NCBI RefSeq assembly: GCF_900156735.1
Contig: NZ_FTOL01000004.1
Location: 372,001 to 436,000, forward strand
DNA length: 64,000 bases
Source: Chryseobacterium ureilyticum
GTDB taxonomy: Bacteria; Bacteroidota; Bacteroidia; Flavobacteriales; Weeksellaceae
Reading direction: 5' to 3'
Every line of letters starts with the position of its first letter. Position 1 is the stretch's first letter. This document shows positions 36,550 to 45,166 of the stretch, in pieces. Position numbers and translations under genes: made by a program. The notes under the pieces are model-generated. The model made no database searches and was not told the origin of the DNA. It saw only the letters and a program-made list of their open reading frames with translations.

Positions 36550-37860
36550 TTAAAGTGTCCCTGTAGACTTCAAAAGATTATAATATTGATACAAAACATT
36601 GATCTCCGCATTCGCATAATCCAGCTCTGATTGTAATTTCTGGTTCTGTGCATCAATCATTTCAGCTTGTACAGCCAATTGGTTCAAATACTTAGCTTCC
36701 GTAATCTTGTAGTTTTCTTCCGCCAGTCTTTTGGAATCATTCAGAATTTCTGCCTGTTGAATAGCTTCCTGATATTTTGTATAGGCTGCATTCACACCCA
36801 TATCTACATTCTGCTGTACCAGAGTCATTGCATCATTCGCCTGGTTTTTCTGCAGCTCACCTAATTTTACTTTTTCCTTGGTTTTGTATAGGTTATCAAT
36901 GTTATAACTAAGAGAAACACCTGTCTGCCACCCTCCTGAATACATATCTAAAACAGGATTTCTCGTTGTAATTGGTCTTTGTAAAGTATATCCTCCGAAC
37001 CCTGCCAAAGTAGGTGAATTATCGGTTTTAATAATTTCAATATTCTTATCCGCTACAGCAATATTTTTCTGAGCTGACTTCAACATTGGATTGCTGTCAT
37101 GAGCAAGGTTTACGTAATAATCCATCCCAATTCCAGACTCTTTGTTCTCTAAATTTTCTGTAGGAACAATTTCAGTATCAGAAGATAAACCTAATGCGAT
37201 ATTTAAATTATAATTAAGGATTTTTTTATTATTTGAAAGGGTAAGAATTCCCTGATCCAAATTTTTAAGAGCAAGTTCTCCACGAATTACTTCGTTTCTG
37301 GTTACCATTCCCTGCTGATAAAACTTCTGGATATTTTTAAGACGTTCCTGAGCAAGTTTTTTGTTATTCTGAAATACTTCTTCCTGGTTGATTATTTTAT
37401 AGACATCCAGATAATTTGAGATTACTAAAAATTTAACATCCTGTTTGTTTTTCTCCAGATCTAACTCGGAAAGCTGTTCACGAAGCCCAGCCATTTCAAT
37501 AGATTTATTTACCAGTCCTCCTTTGAAAATCAATTGTGTTGCCTGTACAGCATATGAACTTCCGTAATGAGGCATAGGAATCTTTGTAGAATTTGAAAAA
37601 TCTTTATCGATTGCCACAGCATCCCCCAAATAGAATTGGCTTGTAGAAGCTGTGATCGTAGGAAGTTTCTGAAGCTTTGCAACATTGATACTCTGTTTTG
37701 CAATATCAATATTATAAGCTGAAACTTTCAACTGCTGATGATTCTGAACTGCCAGTTCAGCTACCTCACCTGCGGTCATCTGTTTAATCTGTTGCGAAAA
37801 AAACAGCGCAGGAAAAGCTGCTATCAGAACTGATAGTGCTGTTTTTATTTTCTTTGTCAT
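36550..37860 (-). CDS. TolC-family outer-membrane efflux channel
   Basis: A 436-residue protein with a signal peptide (about 1-21, ending ALFFSQ). It has the duplicated TolC pattern of long coiled-coil helices: MTAGEVAELAVQNHQQLKVSAYNIDIAKQSI near the start, with KNLDQGILTLSNNKKILNYNLNIALGL at the end of the first repeat. The second repeat contains DSNPMLKSAQKNIAVADKNIEIIKTD and ends AEINVLYQYYNLLKSTGTL. It forms the outer-membrane duct of the pump. It is the first gene of the operon, behind a full promoter overlapped by a palindrome. Confidence 0.92.
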   Translation of the reverse strand: MTKKIKTALSVLIAAFPALFFSQQIKQMTAGEVAELAVQNHQQLKVSAYNIDIAKQSINVAKLQKLPTITASTSQFYLGDAVAIDKDFSNSTKIPMPHYGSSYAVQATQLIFKGGLVNKSIEMAGLREQLSELDLEKNKQDVKFLVISNYLDVYKIINQEEVFQNNKKLAQERLKNIQKFYQQGMVTRNEVIRGELALKNLDQGILTLSNNKKILNYNLNIALGLSSDTEIVPTENLENKESGIGMDYYVNLAHDSNPMLKSAQKNIAVADKNIEIIKTDNSPTLAGFGGYTLQRPITTRNPVLDMYSGGWQTGVSLSYNIDNLYKTKEKVKLGELQKNQANDAMTLVQQNVDMGVNAAYTKYQEAIQQAEILNDSKRLAEENYKITEAKYLNQLAVQAEMIDAQNQKLQSELDYANAEINVLYQYYNLLKSTGTL

Positions 37861-37880
37861 TTTACCTTGTTTTACAGATG

Positions 37881-37911
37881 CAAAGTTAGGAGAACAACAA
37901 AATCAATCAAA
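37881..37911 (-). promoter_or_regulatory. Promoter of the tolC-hlyD-MFS efflux operon
   Basis: Minus strand TAACTTTGC (-7, 37881-37888) and TTTG (37908-37911) exactly 19 bases upstream. The start codon is about 20 bases further on. Confidence 0.8.
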
Positions 37912-37920
37912 TGTTTGATT
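37905..37920. promoter_or_regulatory. Palindromic operator candidate over the efflux promoter
   Basis: AATCAAA-TG-TTTGATT, perfect 7-base arms around a 2-base centre. It overlaps the -33 TTTG, so a dimer bound here would block or recruit polymerase. The adjacent AraC-family gene is the obvious candidate regulator, though AraC proteins usually prefer direct repeats. Confidence 0.6.
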
Positions 37921-37949
37921 TTTGGAAAAAGATGTTCAAATGTAAGATT

Positions 37950-38795
37950 TTAATTTTCGAACTGATGTCTGTACTGCGTAGGGCTTACTTCCAGATGCTT
38001 TTTAAAAAAGTGAGAAAATGAGTACTGATCACTAAAGCCAAGGATAGATGAGACCTCTGAAACAGGTTTATTGGAAGAATTCAAGAGTACTTTTGCTTCG
38101 TTGATTACTATAAGGGCAATGATGTGGCTTGCGGACTTTCCTGTAATGGATTTTACAACTGATGAAAGATGTCTGGTTGTAATGGATTGTCTTTCGGCAT
38201 AAAATTCCACAGTCCTTTCTGTAAGATGATATTCAGAAAGATCGGTAAGAAAAACAAAAACGATTTCTTCCTGTCTAGACATCTGATTCATAGAATTGTT
38301 ATCTTCTTTTGAGATAATCCCAGCCATCTGATAGCAAAAAACAGAGAAAAGATGTTCCACCATTTCTTTTTTGTACAACATTTCCGTTTCAGAGTCAAGA
38401 ATATATTTCAGGAAATTGACGCTTTTCCATACTACTTCCATTTCATTTTCAGGGAAAGGAACTCCCTTATTCATCTGCTGTCTGAAATATCTATAGGTAA
38501 TCAGCCTATTGAACTTCAGAGATAGCGCAGAAATAAATTCTCTTTTATAGGAAACCATTCTGGACTGAAAATCATCAGTCACTGAGATCACCTCATAAAT
38601 AGTTTGAGGATCGGTCACCATAAACATATTAGCAGAAACCTCCAGGTCACTGAAGTGCTGACGAAGTTTTATCCTTCCCGATTTAATAAAGATAAATGCA
38701 GGATTATCCGGGCGAAATGGCTTATCTACAGCGATTCTCTCGAAAATATTTTTTTGCGTAAAAATTTCAACTCCGAATTTTTCTAAGGCAGACAT
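37950..38795 (-). CDS. AraC-family transcriptional regulator
   Basis: A 281-residue regulator. The N-terminal about 170 residues form a sensor domain of cupin-like type. The C-terminal two helix-turn-helix AraC module includes RHLSSVVKSITGKSASHII and the signature VSEVSSILGFSDQYSFSHFFKKHLEVSPTQYR. It lies just upstream of the efflux operon on the same strand, with the operon promoter in the 90-base gap between them. Control of the pump genes is therefore likely. The ATG follows a TACATTTG element by only four bases, so translation may be leaderless. Confidence 0.9.
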   Translation of the reverse strand: MSALEKFGVEIFTQKNIFERIAVDKPFRPDNPAFIFIKSGRIKLRQHFSDLEVSANMFMVTDPQTIYEVISVTDDFQSRMVSYKREFISALSLKFNRLITYRYFRQQMNKGVPFPENEMEVVWKSVNFLKYILDSETEMLYKKEMVEHLFSVFCYQMAGIISKEDNNSMNQMSRQEEIVFVFLTDLSEYHLTERTVEFYAERQSITTRHLSSVVKSITGKSASHIIALIVINEAKVLLNSSNKPVSEVSSILGFSDQYSFSHFFKKHLEVSPTQYRHQFEN

Positions 38796-38799
38796 AGCA

Positions 38800-38831
38800 C
38801 AAATGTAAGCAAACTTCTCACTGATTACAAA
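38800..38831 (-). promoter_or_regulatory. Promoter of the AraC-family gene
   Basis: Minus strand TACATTTG (38800-38807) with TTTG (38828-38831) 20 bases upstream. Both elements are exact. The ATG begins four bases after the -7 element. Confidence 0.78.
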
Positions 38832-38868
38832 ATTTTATTATTTTAGCATTTATCCAATTCCCGTCAAT

Positions 38869-39342
38869 ATGAGAAAGGTTGATTTATTATTTGCAGAATA
38901 TAGTAAAAGCCATAGAAATGCGACAAACAAGTTCATTCACTGGATTTGTGTCCCTTTGATTTTCTGCAGTATTCTTGGTTTTATTTCCCTGATCCCTGCA
39001 CCGCATTTCTGTATGCCTCATGCAGGATGTATCAGTATCATAAGTATTATTACAGTGATTCTGATTAGTCTGTTTTATGTAAGGCTATCCCTATTGATCG
39101 GAATTGTAATGTTCTTTATAATGCTGATTGCTGAACATTTTATTTATCTTACCAATATCAGTCTTGGTAAGCAATCCTGGATCGTTTATCTGGGTATTTT
39201 CGTCATTACCTGGATCTTTCAGTTTATTGGACATAAAATTGAAGGAAAAAAGCCTTCATTCCTGAAGGACTTACAGTTTCTGCTGATCGGTCCTATCTGG
39301 CTTTTAGGCTTTATCCTTAAAAAAACGGGAATAAGATATTGA
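38869..39342 (+). CDS. Mpo1/DUF962-family membrane protein
   Basis: A 157-residue four-helix membrane protein of the Mpo1-like family, known in yeast as a dioxygenase acting on 2-hydroxy fatty acids. Family marks are the N-terminal YSKSHRNATNKFIHWICVPLIF (invariant H-x-x-x-N, IH-x-x-CVP) and the C-terminal FQFIGHKIEGKKPSFLKDLQFLLIGP. The conserved histidines would bind iron. The bacterial role is inferred only. It is divergent from the AraC gene and convergent with the DUF2891 gene one base away, so no terminator fits between them. Confidence 0.88.
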   Translation: MRKVDLLFAEYSKSHRNATNKFIHWICVPLIFCSILGFISLIPAPHFCMPHAGCISIISIITVILISLFYVRLSLLIGIVMFFIMLIAEHFIYLTNISLGKQSWIVYLGIFVITWIFQFIGHKIEGKKPSFLKDLQFLLIGPIWLLGFILKKTGIRY

Positions 39343-39343
39343 T

Positions 39344-40411
39344 TTAATCTTCCAATGCATAAACGGCAAAACTAGCTAACCAGTGATCTCCGCCATAATT
39401 TCCTTGAAAGAGCAACGGTAAGCCATTAGCCAAAAATACATCAGCTGTTTTCTGGAAGTCTTTTTTCAACGGATGCCCGGCAGGAAGTGCTTTTGCAATA
39501 CCTTTCATACACCATGCCTTAGAAAATGACAATCCTACAAGATGAACGGTCTGATAATCGCTTAAATCACTTACAACAGGGATCTGTTCTATATTCTCAA
39601 GGCTTCTTTTTTCATAGAAGTTATTCAGCCATGTTATGTACTCTTTTTGAGGAAGAACTCTTCTCATCAAATCTGCAATTTCAAGACTTGGCGAGAAGAA
39701 ATCAGAACCGTCAGGTTCTAAATAGGCAGGAGTTTTCTGATCTTTTAAAAAGAAGTATTTTGCTTTTTCGATAAGCTGATTTTCAAACTCTTTATCTTTA
39801 TTCGCTTTTGCCCAATCCATTGCAAAAGCCATTGCAAACGCAGTATTTGGGTGAACTCCGGTTCTGTTCGGATAAGTTTGTTTAGGAAGATAAGTTTTCC
39901 AGGATTTCAGGATCTGATCCGTTAAAGGTTTCAGATTTTGATGCCATATTTTTGCTTTAGGATGATCCCAGGTGGTCAATTCTTCATCCAGTTTCAATAT
40001 CCAAGCCCAGCCATAGGTTCTCTCAAAGGTTCCTGTCAACTGATATTTCGTAAAATAATTTGCCTCGGTCTGTAGTTTTTCTTTCTGGAAAGATTCATCA
40101 AGGATTTTCTCGATTTCTTTTGCATTAGGCAACGACGGTTTTGTCTTTAAAAGCCTGGCAAGCATCCAGTGTCCGTGAACAGAGCTATGCCAATCAAAAC
40201 AGCCATAAAAACTTGGATGAAGATCCTTAGGTGTTAAAGGTACTTCTCCAGCGTTATTAATGATATGCGCCGTTTTATTTGGATATTCCTGATTGATACA
40301 GTGAAGTGGTTTATCGGCTAATTTTAGTGCCATCTCATCAGTAAGCTTGGGAACTTCCTGAGCATACATCAGAAATGGAGAAAATACGAATGCTAAAAGA
40401 CTTTTTTTCAT
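39344..40411 (-). CDS. Secreted DUF2891-family protein
   Basis: A 355-residue protein with signal peptide ending FLMYAQ. It has the DUF2891 pattern of an all-helical toroid: HPSFYGCFDWHSSVHGHWMLARLLK, TGTFERTYGWAWILKL, SGVH-type NRTGVHPNTAFAMAFAMDWA, and YLEPDGSDFFSPSLEIADLMRR. The barrel-like fold suggests a glycan-related or other hydrolytic role, but no activity is established for the family that I know of. Single gene with no clear promoter in its 120-base upstream gap. Confidence 0.85.
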   Translation of the reverse strand: MKKSLLAFVFSPFLMYAQEVPKLTDEMALKLADKPLHCINQEYPNKTAHIINNAGEVPLTPKDLHPSFYGCFDWHSSVHGHWMLARLLKTKPSLPNAKEIEKILDESFQKEKLQTEANYFTKYQLTGTFERTYGWAWILKLDEELTTWDHPKAKIWHQNLKPLTDQILKSWKTYLPKQTYPNRTGVHPNTAFAMAFAMDWAKANKDKEFENQLIEKAKYFFLKDQKTPAYLEPDGSDFFSPSLEIADLMRRVLPQKEYITWLNNFYEKRSLENIEQIPVVSDLSDYQTVHLVGLSFSKAWCMKGIAKALPAGHPLKKDFQKTADVFLANGLPLLFQGNYGGDHWLASFAVYALED

Positions 40412-40534
40412 GTATTAAAAATAGAAAATAAATCACATTTTCAATAATAAACCACTAAAGAATTTACAAACTGATTAGAAATATCAAATCTTAGCTTAAG
40501 GTAAATAATAAATTACTAATTCTATGTCAACATA

Positions 40535-41233
40535 TTATTTTCCAAGTACAAATACAGCTGGAACTTTATGCAATTCCGGCTTTTGTTTTTGCCAGTCTTT
40601 TATTGTTTTTGTTTGTATAAATTCGTGTTCAGGATCATTGATATTTGCAGCAATGCAAAGCTTCGTATTTGGGGACAAGAATTTTGTAAGGTCCTCAATA
40701 AGCTGATTATTACGATAAGGAGTTTCCATAAAAATCTGTGAATAACCTGTTTTTTGAACCAGGCTTTCCAAATGTTGGATCTGCTTCTTTTTTTCTCCTT
40801 TATCAATCGGGAGATAGCCGTGAAATGTAAACTCCTGTCCATTGAATCCACTGGAAATCAATGCAAGAATAATAGACGACGGTCCAGAAATAGGAATCAC
40901 TCTGATGTTTTTCTCATGGCACCATTTTACCATCAGGTTTCCAGGGTCTGCGATACACGGTAATCCGGCTTCAGAAAGCAATCCGAAGTCCTGTCCTTTC
41001 AGCATCAGCTGTTGAGCTTCTTTGATGTCTGCGTTTTCTGTATATTTATCTAATAGAAATAGCTTCAGATCTGCCTGTTTCTTTTCGGGAGCGAAAAATT
41101 TAACCACTTTTCTGGCTGTTTTTTCATTTTCTACGAAGAAGTAATCAGTTTGCATAATATATTCCTTTATTACAGGTGCAAAATGAGTAATTGAAGTATT
41201 TTCAGATAAGTAAGCAGGGAGTAAAAAAAGCAT
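40535..41233 (-). CDS. RsmI-like tetrapyrrole-methylase-fold SAM methyltransferase
   Basis: A 232-residue protein of the SAM-dependent tetrapyrrole methylase superfamily, closest in layout to RsmI, which 2'-O-methylates 16S rRNA C1402. Visible motifs are MLFLLPAYLSENT, FVENEKTARKVVKFFAP, LLSEAGLPCIADPGNLMVKWC and VIPISGPSSIILALISSGFNGQEFTFHGYLP. Canonical RsmI has GTPIGN near the start; here it is replaced, so this is the shorter SAM-methyltransferase paralog common in Bacteroidota, and rRNA as target is not certain. Confidence 0.85.
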   Translation of the reverse strand: MLFLLPAYLSENTSITHFAPVIKEYIMQTDYFFVENEKTARKVVKFFAPEKKQADLKLFLLDKYTENADIKEAQQLMLKGQDFGLLSEAGLPCIADPGNLMVKWCHEKNIRVIPISGPSSIILALISSGFNGQEFTFHGYLPIDKGEKKKQIQHLESLVQKTGYSQIFMETPYRNNQLIEDLTKFLSPNTKLCIAANINDPEHEFIQTKTIKDWQKQKPELHKVPAVFVLGK

Positions 41234-41346
41234 TGTTTTATTTTTTTAATTCTTTCGTTTAATGAAATTGATGGAAATATTTATTCAGGTTTATCGTCTT
41301 TAAAGCTTAGTAAAAATAGTATAAGCTATATTTTAATCAATATTAT

Positions 41347-41796
41347 TTATGTTAGAATTTGGTTTTTAATGGCATCACAACCTTTATCCAAAAGCTGGAA
41401 AACCTCTTCAAAATCTTTCATATCGCCCCAATAAGGGTCCGGAACCTCAGCATTTTCATGATCTCCTAATGTTTCCAGAAATAATGATATTTTCTGACGC
41501 TCTTTCTCATTTTTAGCTTTTGAAATTACATCTTCAAATACATCAATATCCATACAATAGATTTTATCAAAAGTCTCAAAATCTGTCCTTCTAATAGGTC
41601 TTGATTTTTGTTTGGAAATGTCTACATGATGATTAGCTGCGGTTTTAACAGCTCTTTTATCTGGATACTCACCTTCATGCAATGAAATAGTTCCGGCTGA
41701 ATCTACCACGAAGTTTTCTGGTACTTTAGTTTTCATTATTCCTTCTGCCAAAGGGCTTCTGCATATGTTTCCAAGGCAAACCATCAGGATTTTCAT
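41347..41796 (-). CDS. Low-molecular-weight protein-tyrosine phosphatase
   Basis: A 149-residue cytoplasmic phosphatase. The catalytic P-loop VCLGNICRSPLAEG (C7, R13) lies at the N-terminus and the general-acid aspartate is in VPDPYWGDMKDFEEV, at the usual places for the family. Partners are unknown; no tyrosine kinase or capsule genes adjoin it. It has its own promoter element and lies 103 bases downstream of dnaA on the same strand. Confidence 0.93.
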   Translation of the reverse strand: MKILMVCLGNICRSPLAEGIMKTKVPENFVVDSAGTISLHEGEYPDKRAVKTAANHHVDISKQKSRPIRRTDFETFDKIYCMDIDVFEDVISKAKNEKERQKISLFLETLGDHENAEVPDPYWGDMKDFEEVFQLLDKGCDAIKNQILT

Positions 41797-41832
41797 AGTC
41801 TGGTATTTAAAATAAATATCTCTTTTCTGTCA

Positions 41833-41840
41833 CAAAACTA
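41833..41840 (-). promoter_or_regulatory. Promoter -7 element for the phosphatase gene
   Basis: TAGTTTTG on the minus strand, exact TAnnTTTG match, 36 bases before the ATG. Confidence 0.55.
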
Positions 41841-41899
41841 AATAAAAAATGAAGAATACTACTATTCTCCATTTCAAATTATTTTTAGCTTAAGATATT

Positions 41900-43354
41900 T
41901 TACTGTTTGATTCTTTCTGTAAGATCCTTAACGTACTTCTTGATTTCTTTATCGATTTTAGAAACATCTTTAATAGTATCACAAGCATACATTACTGTTG
42001 AGTGATCTTTTCCTCCCATTTCTTCACCGATCTTAGTGAATGTAGAGTTGGTAAACTCTTTTGAAAAATACATTGCAAGCTGTCTTGGTAATGCAATTTC
42101 TCTTTTTCTGGTCTTGGATAAAAGCTGCTCTTTTTTGATTCCGAAATAATCGCATACCACTTCCTGAATGTAAGGAATATTGATAACCTTCTTTTGGTTG
42201 GCTGCAATTCTATTGATCGTTTCTTTTAATAATTCAAGACTTAAGTCTCTCTTATAAACTGTAGAGTATGCAATTACTGAGTTGATTACCCCAATAAGTT
42301 CTCTTACATTGGTTTTCGCTTCAGCAGCAAGGAAATCAAGCATATCTCCCGGAAGAACAATTCCGTCTCTGCTTAATTTATCTTCAATGATCTGTCTTCT
42401 TGTAGATAAATCCGGCGATTTGATTTCCGCAGAAAGTCCCCATTTGAAACGGGAAACAATTCTATCTTGAATATCCATTATATCTGCAGGTGCTTTATCT
42501 GAAGTAAGAATAATCTGCTTTCCGTTTTGGTGCAAATGATCAAAAATATGGAAGAAGCTATCCTGAGTTGCAGATTTACCAGATAAGAACTGAATATCAT
42601 CGATAATCAATACATCTACCATTTGATAGAAGTTAGCAAATTCAGTTTGTTTATGTGCTTTTGCAGCTGAAATAAACTGTTGGATAAATTTTTCTGAAGA
42701 TAAGTATAAAACTACTTTATCAGGAAATTGGTTTTTTACTTCAAGACCAACCGCCTGTCCAAGGTGAGTTTTCCCTACTCCATATCCTCCGTATAAGAAC
42801 AATGGGTTGAATGCTGTAGCTCCAGGTCTTTTAGCAATAGATCTTGCTACTGTAGCTGCAAATTTATTACTTTCACCTTCTACATAACTATCAAAAGAAT
42901 AGTCTGGTTTAAGGTTTGAATCAATATTTACTTTTCTAATTCCAGGAACCACAAAAGGGTTTACAATATTAGCTGAGAATCCTTGTGGCATTGTTTCCTG
43001 TGTTTTTGGAGTAGGAACGCTTTGTCCCTTCATATTCATGGTAACTGGTTTTTCTTCACCTTTCGGTCTGTTTTCCATTACAGAATACCATAATTTAACT
43101 CCTTTTCCTACATTTTTCTTCAGGGCAGCAGAAAGTAAGGACAAGTAATTGTCCTCGATATATTCCTTGTAGAAATCGCTCGGTACGATAAGTGTAAGGT
43201 TATTCGCCACCAATGAAAGCGGCTGCACCTTATCAAATAACATATCGAAAGATTTTTCAAGTTTTTTCAGGTCAGAATTATCTTCAGCTGCGTTCAAGTT
43301 ATCGCGCATAAACTGAAGGCACTTCTGCCATATCATCATTAAATTGTCATCCAT
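41900..43354 (-). CDS. dnaA: Chromosomal replication initiator DnaA
   Basis: A 484-residue initiator. Domain I is at the N-terminus (about 1-90), a low-complexity linker at about 95-145, and the AAA+ domain next with Walker A GGYGVGKTH at 189-197 and Walker B VLIIDDIQFLSGK. The C-terminal DNA-binding domain ends with the DnaA signature GGKDHSTVMYACDTI. A minus-strand GACCTTTG about 45 bases upstream is one base off the promoter element. Gene orientation in the window changes at this gene, consistent with a nearby replication origin. Confidence 0.98.
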   Translation of the reverse strand: MDDNLMMIWQKCLQFMRDNLNAAEDNSDLKKLEKSFDMLFDKVQPLSLVANNLTLIVPSDFYKEYIEDNYLSLLSAALKKNVGKGVKLWYSVMENRPKGEEKPVTMNMKGQSVPTPKTQETMPQGFSANIVNPFVVPGIRKVNIDSNLKPDYSFDSYVEGESNKFAATVARSIAKRPGATAFNPLFLYGGYGVGKTHLGQAVGLEVKNQFPDKVVLYLSSEKFIQQFISAAKAHKQTEFANFYQMVDVLIIDDIQFLSGKSATQDSFFHIFDHLHQNGKQIILTSDKAPADIMDIQDRIVSRFKWGLSAEIKSPDLSTRRQIIEDKLSRDGIVLPGDMLDFLAAEAKTNVRELIGVINSVIAYSTVYKRDLSLELLKETINRIAANQKKVINIPYIQEVVCDYFGIKKEQLLSKTRKREIALPRQLAMYFSKEFTNSTFTKIGEEMGGKDHSTVMYACDTIKDVSKIDKEIKKYVKDLTERIKQ

Positions 43355-43435
43355 TTTTATGCCCTGATTATTCTTTGTTTGTACTGTTTTTAGAAGGGAG
43401 ACAAAGGTCCAATATTTTCTTTTTAAAAAAAAATA

Positions 43436-43467
43436 TTGCAGGTATTGATTATTTAAAAATATATTTG
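43436..43467 (+). promoter_or_regulatory. Promoter of the thioesterase gene, decides its start
   Basis: TATATTTG (43460-43467) with TTG (43436-43438) 21 bases upstream. An ATG at 43469 would be only one base from the -7 element, so the next ATG (43490) is preferred. Confidence 0.7.
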
Positions 43468-43489
43468 TATGTATAATTTAAGACCTAAA

Positions 43490-43918
43490 ATGATACACAC
43501 AACACACTCAATACGAGTACGTTACGCAGAAACAGACCCTATGAAATATGTATACTACGGTAACTACGCTGAGTACTTTGAAGTTGGCAGGGTTGAACTC
43601 TTCCGAAGCATAGGAATTTCATACGATGAAATTGAAAACCAAGGAATTTGGCTACCTGTTTCGGAGTACAAAATTAAGTATATTCGCCCAGCTTTGTATG
43701 ATCAAAAACTAGAAATTCATACTTATGTCAAAAAAATTCCAGGTGTAAGAATTGAATTTGAATATGAAATTTACAATGAGGAGCATATAAAAATTACAGA
43801 AGCATCCACTACTCTATTCTTTTTAGACGCCGAGACCAACAAAGTGATCAAATGTCCTGATTTTTTAATGGAATTGATTGAAGCAAACTGGAATAAAACA
43901 ATAGATAGCGGTTTATAG
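43490..43918 (+). CDS. Acyl-CoA thioesterase, 4HBT hotdog family (YbgC-like)
   Basis: A 142-residue single hotdog-fold thioesterase. The catalytic region is RVRYAETDPMKYVYYGNYAEYFEVGRVELFR, where the Asp after ET and the Y/H-x-x-Y-F-E pattern match the 4-hydroxybenzoyl-CoA/YbgC family. It should hydrolyse short acyl-CoAs in the cytoplasm; the natural substrate is unknown. I use ATG 43490 because the promoter element ends one base before the alternative ATG at 43469. It is divergent from dnaA, an arrangement familiar from flavobacterial genomes. Confidence 0.9.
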   Translation: MIHTTHSIRVRYAETDPMKYVYYGNYAEYFEVGRVELFRSIGISYDEIENQGIWLPVSEYKIKYIRPALYDQKLEIHTYVKKIPGVRIEFEYEIYNEEHIKITEASTTLFFLDAETNKVIKCPDFLMELIEANWNKTIDSGL

Positions 43919-44034
43919 ATTTAAAAGACGGCAGATAGAATAAATAAATTATTCATCATCAAAATCTTGACCCTATTTGTGAATTAATTTGCACCTTTGC
44001 ACTGTTATACAACTATACCTTATATATTAATATT

Positions 44035-44883
44035 ATGAAGATTGCATTTTTGGGACCTCACGCGAGCTTTACACAGCTTGCTACTGCACAACTTTTTCCT
44101 GATGAAGAAATTTTACCGCAAGCAAGTATATTAGACTGTTTTAGTGCCGTGGAAAACGGAGAAGTAAATAAGGCTGTAGTCCCTTTGGAAAATTCGATAG
44201 AAGGAACTGTTTCAATGACACTGGATTATTTATATAAGACCCCTTCAATTAAAATTGAGGCAGAAGCAGTGATGCCCATCGCCCACCACCTGATGATTCA
44301 CCCTGAAAACTCTGTGGAGAATATAGAGAGAATCTACTCACATCCACAGGCATTGGCTCAAAGTTTCCATTTCTTAGACAGTCATTATAAGAATATTCCT
44401 AAACAGGACTTTTCATCCACTGCTGCTGCCGCTAAATATGTTTCAGAGAATAAAGATCTTAAAATTGCCGCCGTAGCCAATCAGTTTGCAGCCAATTTAC
44501 ATGGATTAAATATTATCAATCGAAATATCCAGGATTTCGAACAGAATCATACTCGTTTTATTGTTATTTCAAAACAGCAGAATAAATATGATAACAGCCG
44601 CCTTGAAACCTTAGGCGAAAAATCAGGTATGCTGGTTACGCTTCCGGAAGATCATCCTGGAGGATTACATCAGGTTCTATCTGTTTTTGCGTGGAGAAAG
44701 ATGAACTTAAGCAAAATTGAATCGAGAACTTTAAAAACAGGACTTGGAAACTACTTTTTCTTCATCAATGTAGAAGGACCATGGCAGGATGTATTGCATG
44801 AAAATGCCCTAAAAGAACTTGAATCTATTAAAGCAAATGTTGATTTTCTTGGAAATTATAAAGAATTTTTACTAGAAAGTTAA
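44035..44883 (+). CDS. pheA: Prephenate dehydratase
   Basis: Converts prephenate to phenylpyruvate in phenylalanine synthesis. The 282-residue protein has the dehydratase start MKIAFLGPHASFTQLATAQLF, ENSIEGTVSMTLDYL, SHPQALAQ, FSSTAAAAKYVSE and the NHTRFIVIS signature that includes the catalytic Thr. The C-terminal ACT domain has GGLHQVLSVFAWRKMNLSKIESRTLKTGLGNYFFF, with the ESR motif that binds phenylalanine for feedback control. There is no chorismate mutase domain, as usual for Bacteroidota. CACCTTTGCAC about 40 bases upstream is a near-consensus promoter element. Confidence 0.96.
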   Translation: MKIAFLGPHASFTQLATAQLFPDEEILPQASILDCFSAVENGEVNKAVVPLENSIEGTVSMTLDYLYKTPSIKIEAEAVMPIAHHLMIHPENSVENIERIYSHPQALAQSFHFLDSHYKNIPKQDFSSTAAAAKYVSENKDLKIAAVANQFAANLHGLNIINRNIQDFEQNHTRFIVISKQQNKYDNSRLETLGEKSGMLVTLPEDHPGGLHQVLSVFAWRKMNLSKIESRTLKTGLGNYFFFINVEGPWQDVLHENALKELESIKANVDFLGNYKEFLLES

Positions 44884-44904
44884 ACACCTTAAATAATAAC
44901 TCAA

Positions 44905-44936
44905 AAAAACACTGTTGGACATACAGTGTTTTTTTT
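44905..44936 (+). terminator. Terminator of pheA
   Basis: AAACACTGT, a TGGACAT loop, ACAGTGTTT and a T run, about 25 bases after the pheA stop. Confidence 0.88.
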
Positions 44937-44944
44937 GTGCATAA
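44936..44944 (-). other. Single DnaA-box-like 9-mer
   Basis: TTATGCACA on the minus strand matches the TTATnCACA consensus exactly. It opens an AT-rich 230-base gap that also holds TTACCCACC near 44990 (7 of 9 matches to TTATCCACA) and the palindrome AAACATATGTTT. One exact box can be chance. Confidence 0.35.
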
Positions 44945-45134
44945 AAATAATACACACAAAAGTGATATTCGCCTGATACCAATAGTGTTACCCACCGATT
45001 AGTGATTAAAAATTTTAAACCCGTATTTAAATTATTTCACAAAATGGATTAAAATACAAACATATGTTTAAATATATTTCATCATATTAACATTAAATTT
45101 AAACAATTCACAATGTTGGGTATATTTTTTATTG

Positions 45135-45142
45135 TATATTTG
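45135..45142 (+). promoter_or_regulatory. Promoter -7 element for the 45167 gene
   Basis: TATATTTGC, exact match, 24 bases before the ATG at 45167. Confidence 0.7.
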
Positions 45143-45166
45143 CTTAACTAAATTAAAATCTTGATC

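Noticed and set aside
43355..43459. Replication origin directly in front of dnaA
   Set aside because: No TTATnCACA box is present in this gap, only an A-rich stretch.
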